From the NCBI GenBank assembly GCA_002794465.1, contig MTSL01000150.1, positions 62,001 to 126,000 on the forward strand: 64,000 bases of DNA, read 5' to 3'. The position numbers and the translations under genes were made by a program. Origin of the DNA: Paramicrosporidium saccamoebae (lineage: Eukaryota > Rozellomycota). The notes beneath the pieces are model-generated. The model was not told the origin of the DNA. It did no database searches and saw nothing but the letters and a program-made list of their open reading frames with translations. How positions within the stretch are numbered: the stretch's first letter is position 1; the number at the start of each line of letters is the position of its first letter. Positions 20,095 through 30,882 of the stretch are shown in pieces.

Positions 20095-21356
20095 CTAGCG
20101 TACACTCACAATAATACTAAGAACAGCGCCGAGTAGGGCTAAAGCTAGTAATTCTACAGTGACACCAAGGCTCAACTGCCAAGGTATTAGCACCAGTGAT
20201 CGATTTCGTGTTCTGCTGCAGACCATTTCAAGCTGACTCAGTAATGCAAGCATCTGGCCAGACGTAGGATCCTCTAACTTTACATGTCTCCTTATTTTGT
20301 GCAGCGAATTATGTAGCATTGATTGATAGTCGCACAATCCGTGTAAATCTCGGCATATTGTCGCCAAGCTATTAATCTTGATACTCTGATCCTGTCTTGA
20401 ACGACTCTCGTAATGCTCTACCAACATCTCAATTGCATAAATCTAAACATGTCCACAAGACGGAGCAAAGACCTTACCTGTGGGATGGCGAGCAGGCGAA
20501 AGACGAGTGGACTCTCCAGTCTTGACAACAAGTGAAAGATATCTGGAATATGTCGCATAGCATCAAGTATCATATGGTTGACGAAAAATCTCGTCGCAAT
20601 GCCCTTGTCTGGGTTTAACAATTCGGCCAGCTCTCCCTCGCAGTAAATCTCCCAATATTCGCGAGGTAATGGCGACCGATTCGGATTTGCAACAGTAGTG
20701 AATTCTGCAATTACGCGGGTTTTTGCAAGTAAGAGACCGGCAGAGTTGCAAAGATGCACTTCATTGGCAAGATATGGATATTCCAGACGACCTGCAGCTG
20801 CCACCATTTTCATAAGCACAATCCAGTGTAGTCCCCCATGAAAGTGGCAATACAAGTTGTACTCGGCGGCAGTTCTCAATGAGAACCTCTTTAGTAAGTC
20901 AGCAAGGCCTTCAGCCGTCCGAGCGACCCCCTCTAGAATAATGGCTTGGAGATGCGATTCTATGCACTGGAATTCAGATAACAGGAGATCAAAGTGCCAC
21001 ATGGCCTCTCCCATTAGTTCCAGCTCGCATGAATTTTTGCCATAAAAGCTATTAGGATCTTGCAGATATCTTGGAAACTCTGAAAAAACCTTGCCTTTAG
21101 CGTCCAGTGTCATCGTTTCATCGTTTTGAGTAGCAGAGAGGCAGTGAACAAGTAGCAAATAGGTGCAAATTGAAGAGCGGACACTAGGCGGCATCTGATC
21201 CACAGCCAGAGCAATGATGGGCTCCACGTCGCACAATAACAGAAAACACTGCAATTGGACCACACTTTTGTGGTGATCACACTCCTTAGCATTACCGAGC
21301 TGTCTACGGTACCAAGCGAGGTCCAGACATGCGTCAATTATTCTTGCAAGACCCAT
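20095..21356 (-). CDS. Squalene-synthase-like protein lacking both catalytic Asp-rich motifs
   Basis: Exons complement(20478..21356) and complement(20095..20442), with a 35-nt intron, give 408 aa, close to the 417 of human FDFT1. The fold alignment is clear: AAEYNLYCHFHGGL (human WDKYCHYVAGL, including the catalytic Tyr), CNSAGLLLAKTRVIAEF (NSMGLFLQKTNIIRDY), LPREYWEIY, MILDAMRHIPDIFHLLSRL, VFRLLAIPQIYAI. The C terminus has a membrane anchor (LSLGVTVELLALALLGAVLSII), as in ER-bound squalene synthase. However, the first Mg-binding motif DTLEDD is replaced by SATQNDE (residues 74-80), the second, DYLED, by EFTTV (218-222), and the Arg before motif 1 by His. An active enzyme is therefore unlikely. 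The frame is intact, so this is a retained pseudoenzyme rather than a decayed gene. Confidence 0.85.
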
Positions 21357-21409
21357 GACAACAACTCACTTCCAAAACGGGCAATTTATTCATCTTTGAG
21401 TTATAGGGT

Positions 21410-22729
21410 TTATGTTTCGCAAGGCGAACAAAAGTTTAGACCCCAAGGAAAATAGCAGTGATCGTCTACCGAGTATCCTAAATGCGCGGCAGCACACCTT
21501 GGATCTTCTCCCGAGCTGGGATCACAAGCATAAGCAGAGCTGGTCTTTTTTGAACCGGGCGGAATGAAAATCTCCTGTGCGGATTGATGGTATTCTAGAA
21601 AGTAGGGAGGGACATGCGGCACAATATCATTTCCATTTGTTACACGTAATCGGTCAAGGGGATCTGGAAAATGCTTCTCAACTAACCGTGCAAAGTCGTC
21701 ATTTCCCACTCTAGGAGCCCCATAGGACGATAACTTTACCTTTTTCGCAAATGACAAGCTTTCGTTGAGTTCCATGGCACATATTGTAGCCAAGGCTCCG
21801 CCGAGTGAATGTCCTACAACATGTACAACAAAGTCGGGATGCTCGCCCAGAAGGGAGGTGACATGCATGATTACCTCTTCACTCACCGACTCATAGGCTA
21901 GTAAAAATCCTTCGTGAACTTTTGGCTGCCGAAGTCCAAAGCATGATCGACGCCATGGGATCACTGTCATCACTGCGTACAAATTGTAGAGCCAATTGAT
22001 TAGAGTATAGCTGCCGCGGAATGAAATGTAGATTTCTCGCCTTTTCAAATTCACTCCCATGAATCCCGCTATTTGTGTCTCGGGATTATAAAAGTACTTT
22101 GATACTTTTATCCCGTTCGCCCCTAACCATTAGTGCTACACTCTGACTGCACCTCGACAACGCGATCCACATGTCCAATCCAATACCTTTGCCTTGTCGC
22201 AATAAGCCACACCCGCCACGTAGCCACGGTACATTAGTTCTTGCTTAAGCTCCTCGGATATTTCAGGCGGGCGAGCCTTGTATATTGACTCCATCTTGAA
22301 GTGCTCTGGACGATCCAAAGCAATTGGAAGTGTCTTGAGAATCTCCAATTCGTCAGGCTGGAGAGTGCTTCGAATTTTCAACCCCACATGAATCCTTACT
22401 GGATCGTTGGATGTAGACTTTTCCACTGATTCGTCTGACTTGTTGATAGAGCCCACATCTTGAAAAGGCGTGCTGACAAGAGTCATGTTAGTCTTTGGGA
22501 TAGATGTGTCGATAGGAGCCGTGTTAATCTCTAACTCGCGCGGATTAGTCTCTGGGTCAAACGGGCTAGCCACTGGATCATCACCAAACGAGTCAATTTC
22601 TGGACTGGGCGACGTAGTGCCCTCAATCTTTCCTTGCATTCCTTCTAAAGGGAATGATCGAAGACTTGCAGTAAACAACGTAATGGCTAGCAGTAGAACG
22701 CGCATTTTCACTGCTTGTCCGATAGCCAT
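21410..22729 (-). CDS. Secreted class 3 (fungal-type) lipase
   Basis: Exons complement(22153..22729) and complement(21410..22122), 30-nt intron, give 429 aa. A signal peptide (MRVLLLAITLFTASLRS, after a few residues from the upstream ATG) is followed by an acidic, Pro/Thr-rich propeptide-like region of about 140 residues. The catalytic domain begins YVAGVAYCDKAKVLDWTCGSRC, joins through the splice to KYFYNPETQIAGFMG, then IYISFRGS (oxyanion region), the nucleophile elbow VGHSLGGALA, NGNDIVPHVPP (catalytic Asp) and DDHCYFPWG (probable catalytic His). Cysteines in the C-terminal part suggest disulfides. Class 3 lipases hydrolyse triacylglycerol or phospholipid esters; a secreted form in a parasite would fit nutrient release from host lipid (inference). 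Confidence 0.9.
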
Positions 22730-23058
22730 CGGGTATGATTAGGCGGATCATTTGTTTGTGCCCGCCAACTCTGCCGTGACTGTCCAATGAGTGGTGGCAC
22801 GTTAATCTATTGATCCCAGCTTTATGTAACATGGCGCTCTTGTCGATGAGCTTTTTATAAGAACATGTATTGCGTCCGCTACACCATTTAAGATTGGGCA
22901 TCGGCTTACTGCTGTTATGATGGGCGTTGGCCAATAAAAATAAAGCCATTGTTTTCGAATATTTTGAGCAATTCGGCCGGGAGTGTCATGGTAACGGCAA
23001 ATCCTGATGAGTATACAATCAATAGCCACCAACCAAGATCCAGAACCGCTTAAGGAGG
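22730..23058. other. Divergent spacer, no gene seen
   Basis: 329 bp between two divergent secreted-protein genes. No conserved coding frame or RNA was found; it should contain both promoters. Confidence 0.5.
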
Positions 23059-25155
23059 ATGAGTATGGGGATTCCGACGAGGCACCGAGCGAATAGGGTG
23101 CTCCTCCATTTATGGATGCTTGTTGCCTGCCTCTTGCGGCCGATTAACGGACATGTCTCAGCGGGAGAGACTCTCCAGGGCGAGGACATGGTGCCTTCCA
23201 AAGAGCAACTTGACACACAGTTTGTGGGTATTCCGGGAATTGCTCTGAGTGGTGATCCCGGCCTGGAAGCTGATCTCCTTGTCAATGATGCTCTGGAAAA
23301 AGTCGCCGAAGATGTCACAGAAAAGATTCGAGAAATGGAACCAGTCATGGGGTCAGAAGAGGAGAAGACTGAAGTAAAGGTTCCTGAAGAAGTCCTTAAT
23401 GACGCAAAAGAAGAACCTGAAAAGATCCGCTCAGCTGCTAAAGAGACTACTGATAGTGTGCAGCCCGTCCAACTGGTAAAAGAGAACACGACGGACAATG
23501 AAGAAAATGCACAGACTTCTCAAGACAAATCGGAAGAGGTTGTTGCCAAGGATACTCAAGAAGTAGATTCGGAACATCAGGTCATTGCAGGATCGATTGA
23601 GGAGCACATTGCCAAAAAAATTGAAGACGAGCTGGCACCTGAAGAACCTATTGCTCTAGTCGAGAAGCAAGAAGAGGAACCAGCCCCCAGTGCAAGTGGT
23701 GAGACAATGCTAACTGGAATTTCCACCACCGTCATCAGCACTTCTGGGACAACGACGACATCAATCGCAACGGTCACTTTTGATCCATCGTTCACAAGAA
23801 TCCGCCGCTGCATTTATGGCTGTCGCACTCTGACTGTCGAGTCTGGGTCCGCCAAAGCTGGGTTGGCTGTAGTTGCCTTGCCGGTTACGTTGCCATGTTC
23901 GCTAGTCAATTGTCCGCCGTGTGGGTGCACCACAAGCTTTGTCCACATCATTGGATGTCCAATAATTCAGACTGTAACCCCTCCAGATTCCTATGTCACG
24001 GTCACCAATGACGCCACTATCACCTATATCACAGTCACAACGACAATTTCTTCCTGTACAGCCACCACATGCTTGACACCCATCACTGTGACCGTAACTA
24101 CTGGTCCTTCTGGGATAACCACCATTACGCAATACTCTACATTCGACCTAGCCACCACCATCATACAATTCTCGACTGAGAGGGCATATTGCACTCCGAC
24201 ACCGATTATTCCGGATTGTCAATGTCCAGCTGGCTACGATTGGGATGGGCAATCAGATCCACCACCGGATCCCTGTGCCGGATCAATTATTCCTCCAGAT
24301 TGTCCTTGTCAGCCACAGCAGGAGGAGGAAGATTGTGGTTGCGATCAGGAAGGTGATTGTGACGATTGTGATGATGAGCACCCACAGGGCGTCGTACTCG
24401 TACCAGTGCAAGGCGGTTGTCCTGGTGGCCATTGTCCCTGGTACAACTTTAAGGCAGAGGCTGGTAAGGACGACAAGAAGATTTCCGATTCCAAAGATGC
24501 CAATAATGCTGTCAATGCCAAAGATGGAAAGGGCACTGTAGGTTCTAAAGAGGGACAAGTGGATGCTAAGGAAAAGAAGGCAGTGGGCGCTGATGGAAGA
24601 ATGTCGGCGGACGGAAAGAGAGTCAAGAAAAAGTGCAAGAAATGTCACCCGAACAAGCCCAAGAAGGGGTGCAGACCAGCTCCCATGGGCGGTGCTTGTC
24701 CGACTGGCAACCATCCGGCCCGTACTGGTGCTACTTCCACCATCACCGGTTCAATCTGCACCACGTTTGTTGTTTGCAATCCTTCCCAGTTTAACTGTCC
24801 TGCCCAAATTACTGGCGGCGCACAGCTCCCCGCCTTTATGGAATCTTGGGGATTAGCTCCCAACAAAATTCCAGGCGGCTTCCCCTATGCCTATCTAGCT
24901 GGTGGAATGCCACAACCTGGTATGGAATATCTCGGATACGACGGAAACATGCACGGGATTGGGGCGGGATATGCTCCATTGAGGAATGCAACTGAGCCGA
25001 CGTCCATCTCAACGACAGCATCCGCCTCAACCACGACAAAGAAGAAGGATGTAAGAATGGAAGCAGCCTCAAAGAACTCTGCTATAACCCTTGCCGGATC
25101 AACAATCCTCTCCATGGTTATCGCAGTATGGGTTGTCCTCTCGTCCTGGGTTTGA
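23059..25155 (+). CDS. Large GPI-anchor-type surface protein, acidic then Thr/Cys-rich
   Basis: A single exon of 698 aa, ATG at 23059. After a signal peptide (VLLHLWMLVACLLRPINGHVSA, residues 14-35) comes an acidic Glu/Lys-rich segment to about residue 215. A Thr/Val/Ile-rich region with TVT-type runs (TISSCTATTCLTPITVTVTT) follows. Next is a Cys-rich acidic stretch (PPDCPCQPQQEEEDCGCDQE, DCDDCDDEHP), then a Lys-rich region (KRVKKKCKKCHPNKPKKGC) and a Gly/Pro-rich segment. The C terminus is hydrophobic with no charged tail (SAITLAGSTILSMVIAVWVVLSSWV) after a Ser/Thr-rich spacer, as in GPI-anchored fungal wall proteins. I do not recognise the family. It resembles the Thr-rich cluster at 37.4-41.4 kb in style (TTVISTS, CTTFVVC) but not in detailed sequence. 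Confidence 0.75.
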   Translation: MSMGIPTRHRANRVLLHLWMLVACLLRPINGHVSAGETLQGEDMVPSKEQLDTQFVGIPGIALSGDPGLEADLLVNDALEKVAEDVTEKIREMEPVMGSEEEKTEVKVPEEVLNDAKEEPEKIRSAAKETTDSVQPVQLVKENTTDNEENAQTSQDKSEEVVAKDTQEVDSEHQVIAGSIEEHIAKKIEDELAPEEPIALVEKQEEEPAPSASGETMLTGISTTVISTSGTTTTSIATVTFDPSFTRIRRCIYGCRTLTVESGSAKAGLAVVALPVTLPCSLVNCPPCGCTTSFVHIIGCPIIQTVTPPDSYVTVTNDATITYITVTTTISSCTATTCLTPITVTVTTGPSGITTITQYSTFDLATTIIQFSTERAYCTPTPIIPDCQCPAGYDWDGQSDPPPDPCAGSIIPPDCPCQPQQEEEDCGCDQEGDCDDCDDEHPQGVVLVPVQGGCPGGHCPWYNFKAEAGKDDKKISDSKDANNAVNAKDGKGTVGSKEGQVDAKEKKAVGADGRMSADGKRVKKKCKKCHPNKPKKGCRPAPMGGACPTGNHPARTGATSTITGSICTTFVVCNPSQFNCPAQITGGAQLPAFMESWGLAPNKIPGGFPYAYLAGGMPQPGMEYLGYDGNMHGIGAGYAPLRNATEPTSISTTASASTTTKKKDVRMEAASKNSAITLAGSTILSMVIAVWVVLSSWV

Positions 25156-25235
25156 ACAGAATGAATTTGGGTAAAGCGCAGAATATCATCGATCTATTAA
25201 TAGAAGTGCTTAAATGATTCGTTTATACACTGGCA

Positions 25236-26027
25236 TCATAGTTCAAAGCCTTTAAAAAAGCATGGGAACCAATATTGCGTGGTATCCATTTGCTTGTCTA
25301 TCCACGCGAGGCCATCACTCAATAAAGCCTCAATCGCCCTCTCAAATCGTTCCCGTTGCCAGCCAAGCGTTTCATAGCAATCTTGTGAGACAAATCCACT
25401 ACTTTCTCCCACAGAGAGTAGCTTGGTGCCATCGGGCGACAATTCCAGCGGGACTGATTGCAGGGCCTTACGAGTACCCAGATCTATTATCGCGTAGCCC
25501 GAGCCCAGGGGCCTCAATGTAGCCACCGCTCTCGAAATATCATCACTAAAGTCAAATATCAAGTAGAATGAGGTACTCTGAGACTTCAGCCGCAGTCCTC
25601 GTCCGAAAACGGGCGACCCGTTTCTTGAGAATGTCAAGATCCGTAAGACCTCCAGTCTGCTCTTGCACTACAAGACAACTCTCCACTATTTGAATCCCGA
25701 GCTCATAATAAAAGTCGCCAACACCGAGCATATCAGCCCAAAACCCTTTGCTCGAGACGAGCGGGTCAACACCAATGGAGCTGCACATTTTCTGAAAGTG
25801 GCCACGAAGCATTGGGTTCTTTTTAATGTCTTTTTGGTGTTTATGAGCAAACTCTTCAAGACTCTTCTTGAAAACTTCCAACTGGCTCTTCAACTGCTCA
25901 ATTTGGGTGGAGGCCACTGCCTGTCCAATCTCTTTAAAGGTATCCTGACATTATACAGTTTTGCCAGTGATAGTACCCTCGCTGCGGCTTGCTTTTGGAG
26001 ACCTCCAATTCCCACACCTCTTCTCAT
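25236..26027 (-). CDS. SNF8: ESCRT-II subunit VPS22/SNF8
   Basis: Exons complement(25977..26027), complement(25577..25944) and complement(25236..25545), introns of 32 and 31 nt, give 242 aa. The N terminus MRRGVGIGGLQ is the conserved SNF8 opening (RRGVG.GAI), then SQLEVFKKSLEEFAHKHQKD, CSSIGVDPLVSSKGFWADM and LGVGDFYYELGIQIVESCL are near-identical to animal and yeast orthologues. The two C-terminal winged helices include ISRAVATLRPLGSGYAII and RFERAIEALLSDGLAWID. ESCRT-II links ubiquitinated cargo sorting to ESCRT-III assembly on endosomes. The first splice is needed to reach MRRGVG. It is head-to-head with the TPT-family transporter, 84 bp between starts. Confidence 0.95.
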
Positions 26028-26111
26028 CCCTCCAATCAGCAAGGACCTCCTAATTCGGTCATATTTGGAAATTCGCTCTCCAAATCTGGCTTGCGTTGGG
26101 AATCCCACGCA

Positions 26112-27184
26112 ATGTCCAGTGCAGATGATCACTCACGGGCGGGGTTATGGATATTTTTTTACTTTGCCGCCAATCTCCTTTTGACATTGCATAACAAATG
26201 GGTGCTTTCTTCGCTTCACTTTAATTTTCCGTGGACTCTGACGGCGTTGCACATTTCTGTCTCTGGCATTGGCTCCTATCTTTTGCTAGTGTTTCTCTAC
26301 CGGATTCAACCAAGTGAACTGGACCACAAGGCGTGGACTAAGCTATTGCTATTCAGTGCCCTTTACGCTGCCAACATTGCGATCAGCAATGTAAGTTTGG
26401 CCTACGTGTCTCTTGCATTTCACCAGCTTATACGTTCAGCAACTCCGGCATTCACAGTCTTGTTGGAACTCGTCCTGTTCAGAAAAACACGTACCCTTCG
26501 AATCTACTGTGCTCTACTGCCAGTCGTGTTGGGGATCTGCATGGCCACAGTTGACGAGTTTTCAGATATTTCGTTCACCGTCACAGGTCTCTGTCTGACT
26601 CTGCTTGGGGTGATATTGTCCTGTGTAAAGGGAATTATAACAAACGTCCTTATGGTTGGCCCACTCCGTCTCCATCCACTCGATCTGATTTGGCGCATGG
26701 CGCTACCTTCCGTCCTGCAGTGTCTTGTATATGGGTCCATTTTTGGCGAGCTGCAGGCACTTCCGAGATTTTTCAAAGCCGTTGACGTTGGTGGAACGAC
26801 GATGAATACGGCGGTCGCCGACAAACTGCTGATCAACGGTCTGCTGGCCTTGTGGCTGAACTGGGTTAGTTTCACTGCCAACAAGAAGACCTCTGCCCTT
26901 ACCATGACCGTTGCAGGCAACATAAAGCAAGCGCTCTCTGTTGTGTTGGCCATATACATTTTTGACTCGCGCATCACCTCTTTGAACTTTGTCGGGGTTG
27001 TGATTGCTCTTTCTGGTGGTACTTGGTACAGGTATGTCCGTGTTTTGGACTAATACTATAACCTTTTAGTTACGAGTCCTTCCGCGAACAACAGAGAACC
27101 ATCCGTGACAAGAGCAGCAACGATCAACCGCACTCAAACTTGGGCTTAAATTCATATTCGATTGTCCGTAATCAAAGCGTATAA
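26112..27184 (+). CDS. TPT/DMT-family transporter (nucleotide-sugar or phosphate-ester translocator)
   Basis: Exons 26112..27031 and 27070..27184 (38-nt intron) give 344 aa. I chose ATG 26112 (MSSADDHSRAG) since it directly precedes the first membrane helix; the frame is open further upstream but overlaps the VPS22 gene. About ten hydrophobic segments are seen. Family signatures include NLLLTLHNKWVLSSLHFNFPWTLTALHIS, NISLAYVSLAFHQLIRSATPAF-like text (NVSLAYVSLAFHQL), and MTVAGNIKQALSVVLAIYIFD, typical of the TPT domain (SLC35C/E-type). The substrate cannot be told from the sequence; Golgi nucleotide-sugar transport is the usual role in fungi. The spliced ending places the last helix as GGTWYSYESFRE with a hydrophilic cytosolic tail. 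Confidence 0.88.
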
Positions 27185-27237
27185 ACTGCACCCAAATCAC
27201 CAATGAGTGTGTATTGTTGTTAGATTTTTAAGAGTAC

Positions 27238-27560
27238 ATGTCTACGGTCCATATGAGGGGAGAATATACCTACGTTAAAATTTAGATGGGGGGGGGAAAT
27301 ATCTCTACATTACAGCCCAGATGAGGGGGGGGGGNNNNNNNNNNNNNNNNNNNNNNNNNNNNNNNNNNNNNNNNNNNNNNNNNNNNNNNNNNNNNNNNNN
27401 NNNNNNNNNNNNNNNNNNNNNNNNNNNNNNNNNNNNNNNNNNNNNNNGATGAGGAGAAAATATCTCTACATTACCGCCCCGATGAGGAGAAAATATCTCT
27501 ACATTACAGTCCAGATGCTCGCTCACGTCTCTTTATTACAGTCCAGATGCTCGCTCTTGC
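27238..27560. repeat. Minisatellite of about 34 nt units, interrupted by an assembly gap
   Basis: Units of the type gatgaggagaaaatatctct acattacagcccc recur on both sides of the N stretch, with poly-G tracts of varying length (gatggggggggg, gaggggggggggg). Copies further right are degenerate (tccagatgctcgctc). The spacer 27185-27679 holds no supported gene. Confidence 0.85.
27335..27447. other. Assembly gap (113 N)
   Basis: A run of N inside the minisatellite; the flanking units suggest the gap contains more of the same array and a poly-G tract. Confidence 0.95.
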
Positions 27561-27679
27561 TCAAAACTCTACGATAAGGCCCAAATGTTTCCACACATAT
27601 CTATGCTACAGCCTAGGGATAAAAAAAGCCTCGCTACAACCCCCCCCCCACAGCTAACATCAATACAACAGATTTTCTA

Positions 27680-28581
27680 TTATTCTTGTGACGTCAAAGT
27701 ATCTCGTTCAAATCGTTCACACACCATACGCATATGGTCTAGTAGATTATCCAGTCCTTCCAAGTAATTCTCATCAACGGTGGGCTGATCCTTTGGGAAG
27801 ATGTGGCAATGTACAAAGTCTATTATTCGACAGTCCCATCGGGCAATATCGCTGTGATCATAGACGAAAAGAATAGAGGACGAGTAAAAGTGTCCGTTTG
27901 AGCACTTGACTGCTCGTCGAATAGCCTCCAAACGACGTATGAATCTCGTTAATAAGGAAACTGCATCTCGAGGGGATAGCCGTGTGAAGAAGGCCTCCAT
28001 CATTGGTAGCAAGTCTGCTTTTACTAATCCACGAACGTCTCGCTTTAGCCGTAAGATTACACTACCCTCGGGGTCCAAACTCTACATATTAGCTGCAATC
28101 GTAGGACGAATGTACCCTCATCCCACTTATCCTGAATCCGACGCTTCCCGAGGTCGAGTTCTCCGACTTGAGCTTCATTCTATCAGCCTTCTCTGGGGTG
28201 GCATCATCATCGTAGAGCCTCCTCCCAATTTTCATGTCCAGAATGCATGGTTCGTCCATTCCATAGGTCAGGTCTTCCAAGACAATACAATCTATCAAAC
28301 AATTATTATACTATTTGAAAGATTGTACTTCCTAACATTGGCAAGTAAATTTCGCCATGAAATTTGGAGACTACCTGCTGCAGAGCAGGATCCTGTTGTA
28401 CGTCCTCATAAAATTGTGTTTCTTTTGGGAAGAAGGGTTTAACAATTAGGTCGGGGCGACTTGGGTGTTTCACAATCAAGTGGTGTCCACCAACCTGGTG
28501 AGGAAATATATCTATACTCTCCATGGAGCAGACCTCATCTTTGTTGTCCAGCTCGACGGAAAGACAGTCAGCGTCTTTCAT
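27680..28581 (-). CDS. Inositol polyphosphate multikinase (ARG82/IPMK type)
   Basis: Exons complement(28329..28581), complement(28116..28291) and complement(27680..28081), introns of 37 and 34 nt, give 276 aa. The IPK-family signature PxxxDxKxG is PCILDMKIGRRLYDDDATPEK near residue 101, followed by SGSVGFRISGM (TSGSLGxRxxGM in the family). The C-terminal metal-site motif SSILFVYD (about 210-217) corresponds to SxLLxxYD. The second Asp motif is altered, reading IIDFVHC instead of IDFAHx. IPMK phosphorylates IP3/IP4 to IP5 and so feeds inositol pyrophosphates, the ligands of SPX domains such as that in the GDE1-like protein here. IP6K and IP3K share the fold; the short length and VLEDLTYGM favour IPMK. 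Divergent from the sorting nexin gene, 61 bp apart. Confidence 0.9.
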
Positions 28582-28642
28582 GGAGAGTTTGGCACGGTAA
28601 CGTCGGCCCAACGATTGGCCAATTGGATTTTAACAGAATCAT

Positions 28643-29951
28643 ATGCCGCGAGTGGAGAGCATCCTCGTTTCTGACCCGGATATTGAGAGCTCTGCCTTGC
28701 GCAGTCATGCCACATACAAGATTACTTCCAAGGTTCTCTACGTACCGATTGTGTTTCTGGTCAGCTAACGATGGTCAGGATGTTAATGGGATGGAAAATG
28801 CCCGGGAGACTTTGATTGTCGTAAGGCGGAGATTTCGGGAATTCCTTCTCCTACAAGACTGTCTACGTGCAAATAATCCAGGCTGCATTCTCCCGCCCCT
28901 CCCAGCACCCACCATCCATTGTAAATGCTATGGGGGTTAATTTACATTAGTGCATCCATCAAAAGAGCTGGTAGAGTCGCGGCAAGTCTTGCTACAACGC
29001 TACCTAGACAATATCCTTGCATATAGACCGTTCTTCACAGACCCTTCAGTTTGGCTTTTTATTGAGTGCGAAAAATTTCCCCAGATGGTTCACGAATTTA
29101 AGCTTCGGGAACGTTTTGACGAGCTTAGACCGCCCCCTCATGGATTGCGGGAGACCCCGCGATATTCGGATCCCGTATATTATTATCAATCTACCAGCTC
29201 ACTCTGTAGCTTGAAGACCGGTTGGACTATCTCATCAAGATTACTGCCCGTTTAGAGATTTTGAAACTCTCCCTGATAGAGTTTTTCTCTGCCCAAAAGA
29301 GTACTGCTACTACCATGACTGACGTTAATTTTAGATCTGGCAGAAATGATAACGGAGACTGGAAAAGCTCTTACTGGATACCTGGATGCTGCTACCGATT
29401 GCGGAAGCCACTCGAAGCTCATACACTTGATCGATTCTGTCGATACTATCTCGGACCTGCTAGCCCTCGGAACTGTATTATATTCGCGAGTGTCTTGTAA
29501 TCAATAGGACCAGCTGAAAGATTCAAAAAGCTTTACAGTAATTGTCGACGACAATATTCGTCTCATGCATGAAATTGAGCAAGCTTTTAATGTAAAGAGA
29601 ATGTGGAAAGCAGCAGTGTACCATTTGGAAATCAGAATAATAGACACTCAGGCCACCTTGATCAAGTCCCAAAACGACCAAAAGAGAAACTTTGACAAAA
29701 ACTATCGCCTTTCTGAATCGTTCCTGAAGATGAGGGAGGAGCTCAAAGAGACATCCAAAATTTACGATACCATCTGTCAAAGGTTGAACTCTGAGCTGGA
29801 TAGGATCGATAGTCAGAGGATGCTAGAGATTGAGCAGGGAATAAACCATCTACTGCGGAATCTCCTCGATGCTCAAACCGAGGTACTCTACTACAACTGC
29901 AAATTGACTTTAGATGGTGAGCATCTGGGACAATTTTATGGCTGCAAATGA
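28643..29951 (+). CDS. PX-BAR sorting nexin (SNX4/Atg24-like)
   Basis: Six exons (28643..28741, 28779..28920, 28951..29174, 29210..29300, 29335..29474, 29508..29951; introns of 37, 30, 35, 34 and 33 nt) give 379 aa. The PX domain reads SHATYKITSK, RRRFREFLLLQDCL, GCILPPLP and LVESRQVLLQRYLDNIL, including the Arg and Pro-loop residues that bind PI3P. The second half is a long charged coiled coil, as in the BAR domain (LEDRLDYLIKITARLE; VKRMWKAAVYHLEIRI; LSESFLKMREEL). SNX-BAR proteins tubulate endosomes for retrieval and, in Atg24, for selective autophagy. The choice between SNX4, SNX41/42 and VPS5-type cannot be settled. The first intron has an alternative donor at 28732, but only the donor at 28742 keeps the frame. 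Confidence 0.82.
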
Positions 29952-30882
29952 GAGCGAGATTTCTTTAAGGGCAGCATCTTCGGCAGGAGTGGCACCTTAT
30001 GCATAGCAATCCAGCCTGTATAAATTATTCCTTAATGCCCACAGAGGCCGATTTGTAAGGCTTGTAGTGTAGGTGGTGGATTGGAGAAGTCAAGTTGATA
30101 GAGATGAGTCGAAAGATAAGGCAGGCGCGAGCGCAAGGAGCCTGGACGTCCAGTTTATGGTCATAACTTTGCAATATATCTATTTACAATACCAGACCCT
30201 CTATTGGAATTCCTGGACCGCAAATATCCTCTGTAAAACAGCATCCGCCGTTCATTGGTGACTCCAATCAAGATATCTGTCCCCATAAACCCAATCTGGC
30301 ATTTTGTTGAGAGTAGTCATCCATAGACAGCAGACGTTGTCTTGCGGTAATATTCTACTCGGAATTTAACACGCTCTTACTCCCATTATGTCCACATTCT
30401 CGTCTAAATGAGAATCTCTACTCCACGAACCCTATGACTCATATGTATATACTCGGTAAATCATTTTCGTATTCTTATCTTCTATTTTGCCATCACATGT
30501 GGCCCGCCTAGTGAGTGAATAGGAGTACATAAAGACTATCCGTTCGATTATAGCTCATTTTTATGTGATAGGCCCCATAAACCACTTTGAATATTCAATG
30601 AATAGCATGGAATAAAAATCATGCGGATATTTGCCATTTTGGGACTGGTAAGATGGGGGATTAGGGACAAGGGTATCTTGACAGGTTGGAGTGTTGGGTT
30701 AGGCTCTGCGCATCTTTTCGTACGAGTATATTCCGCACCGTTCGAACATTTAAAGTTTACCTCCCCTCTGGTTATCTTCTGCAACCAGTCACACCTATTG
30801 TACAGCCCGAGCTTTGACTCGTTGTTTGCTTTTTGTCCCCCCATCAACAAGTTTTATTTGAGTTTCAAGATTTTCAGCGCCC
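29952..30882. other. Long spacer, no gene recognised
   Basis: About 930 bp between genes on the same strand, unusually long for this region. Short frames on both strands show no family pattern or plausible splice partners. No tRNA cloverleaf or spliceosomal snRNA core was found by eye, but a divergent non-coding RNA cannot be excluded. Confidence 0.4.

Noticed and set aside
20095-21356. Reading the squalene-synthase-like gene as a decaying pseudogene
   Set aside because: The frame is intact across both exons, the intron is normal and the C-terminal anchor is kept; only active-site positions changed.
29952-30882. Structured RNA gene in the long spacer
   Set aside because: No tRNA, snRNA or SRP core could be recognised by eye; a covariance-model search would be needed, so no feature is claimed.
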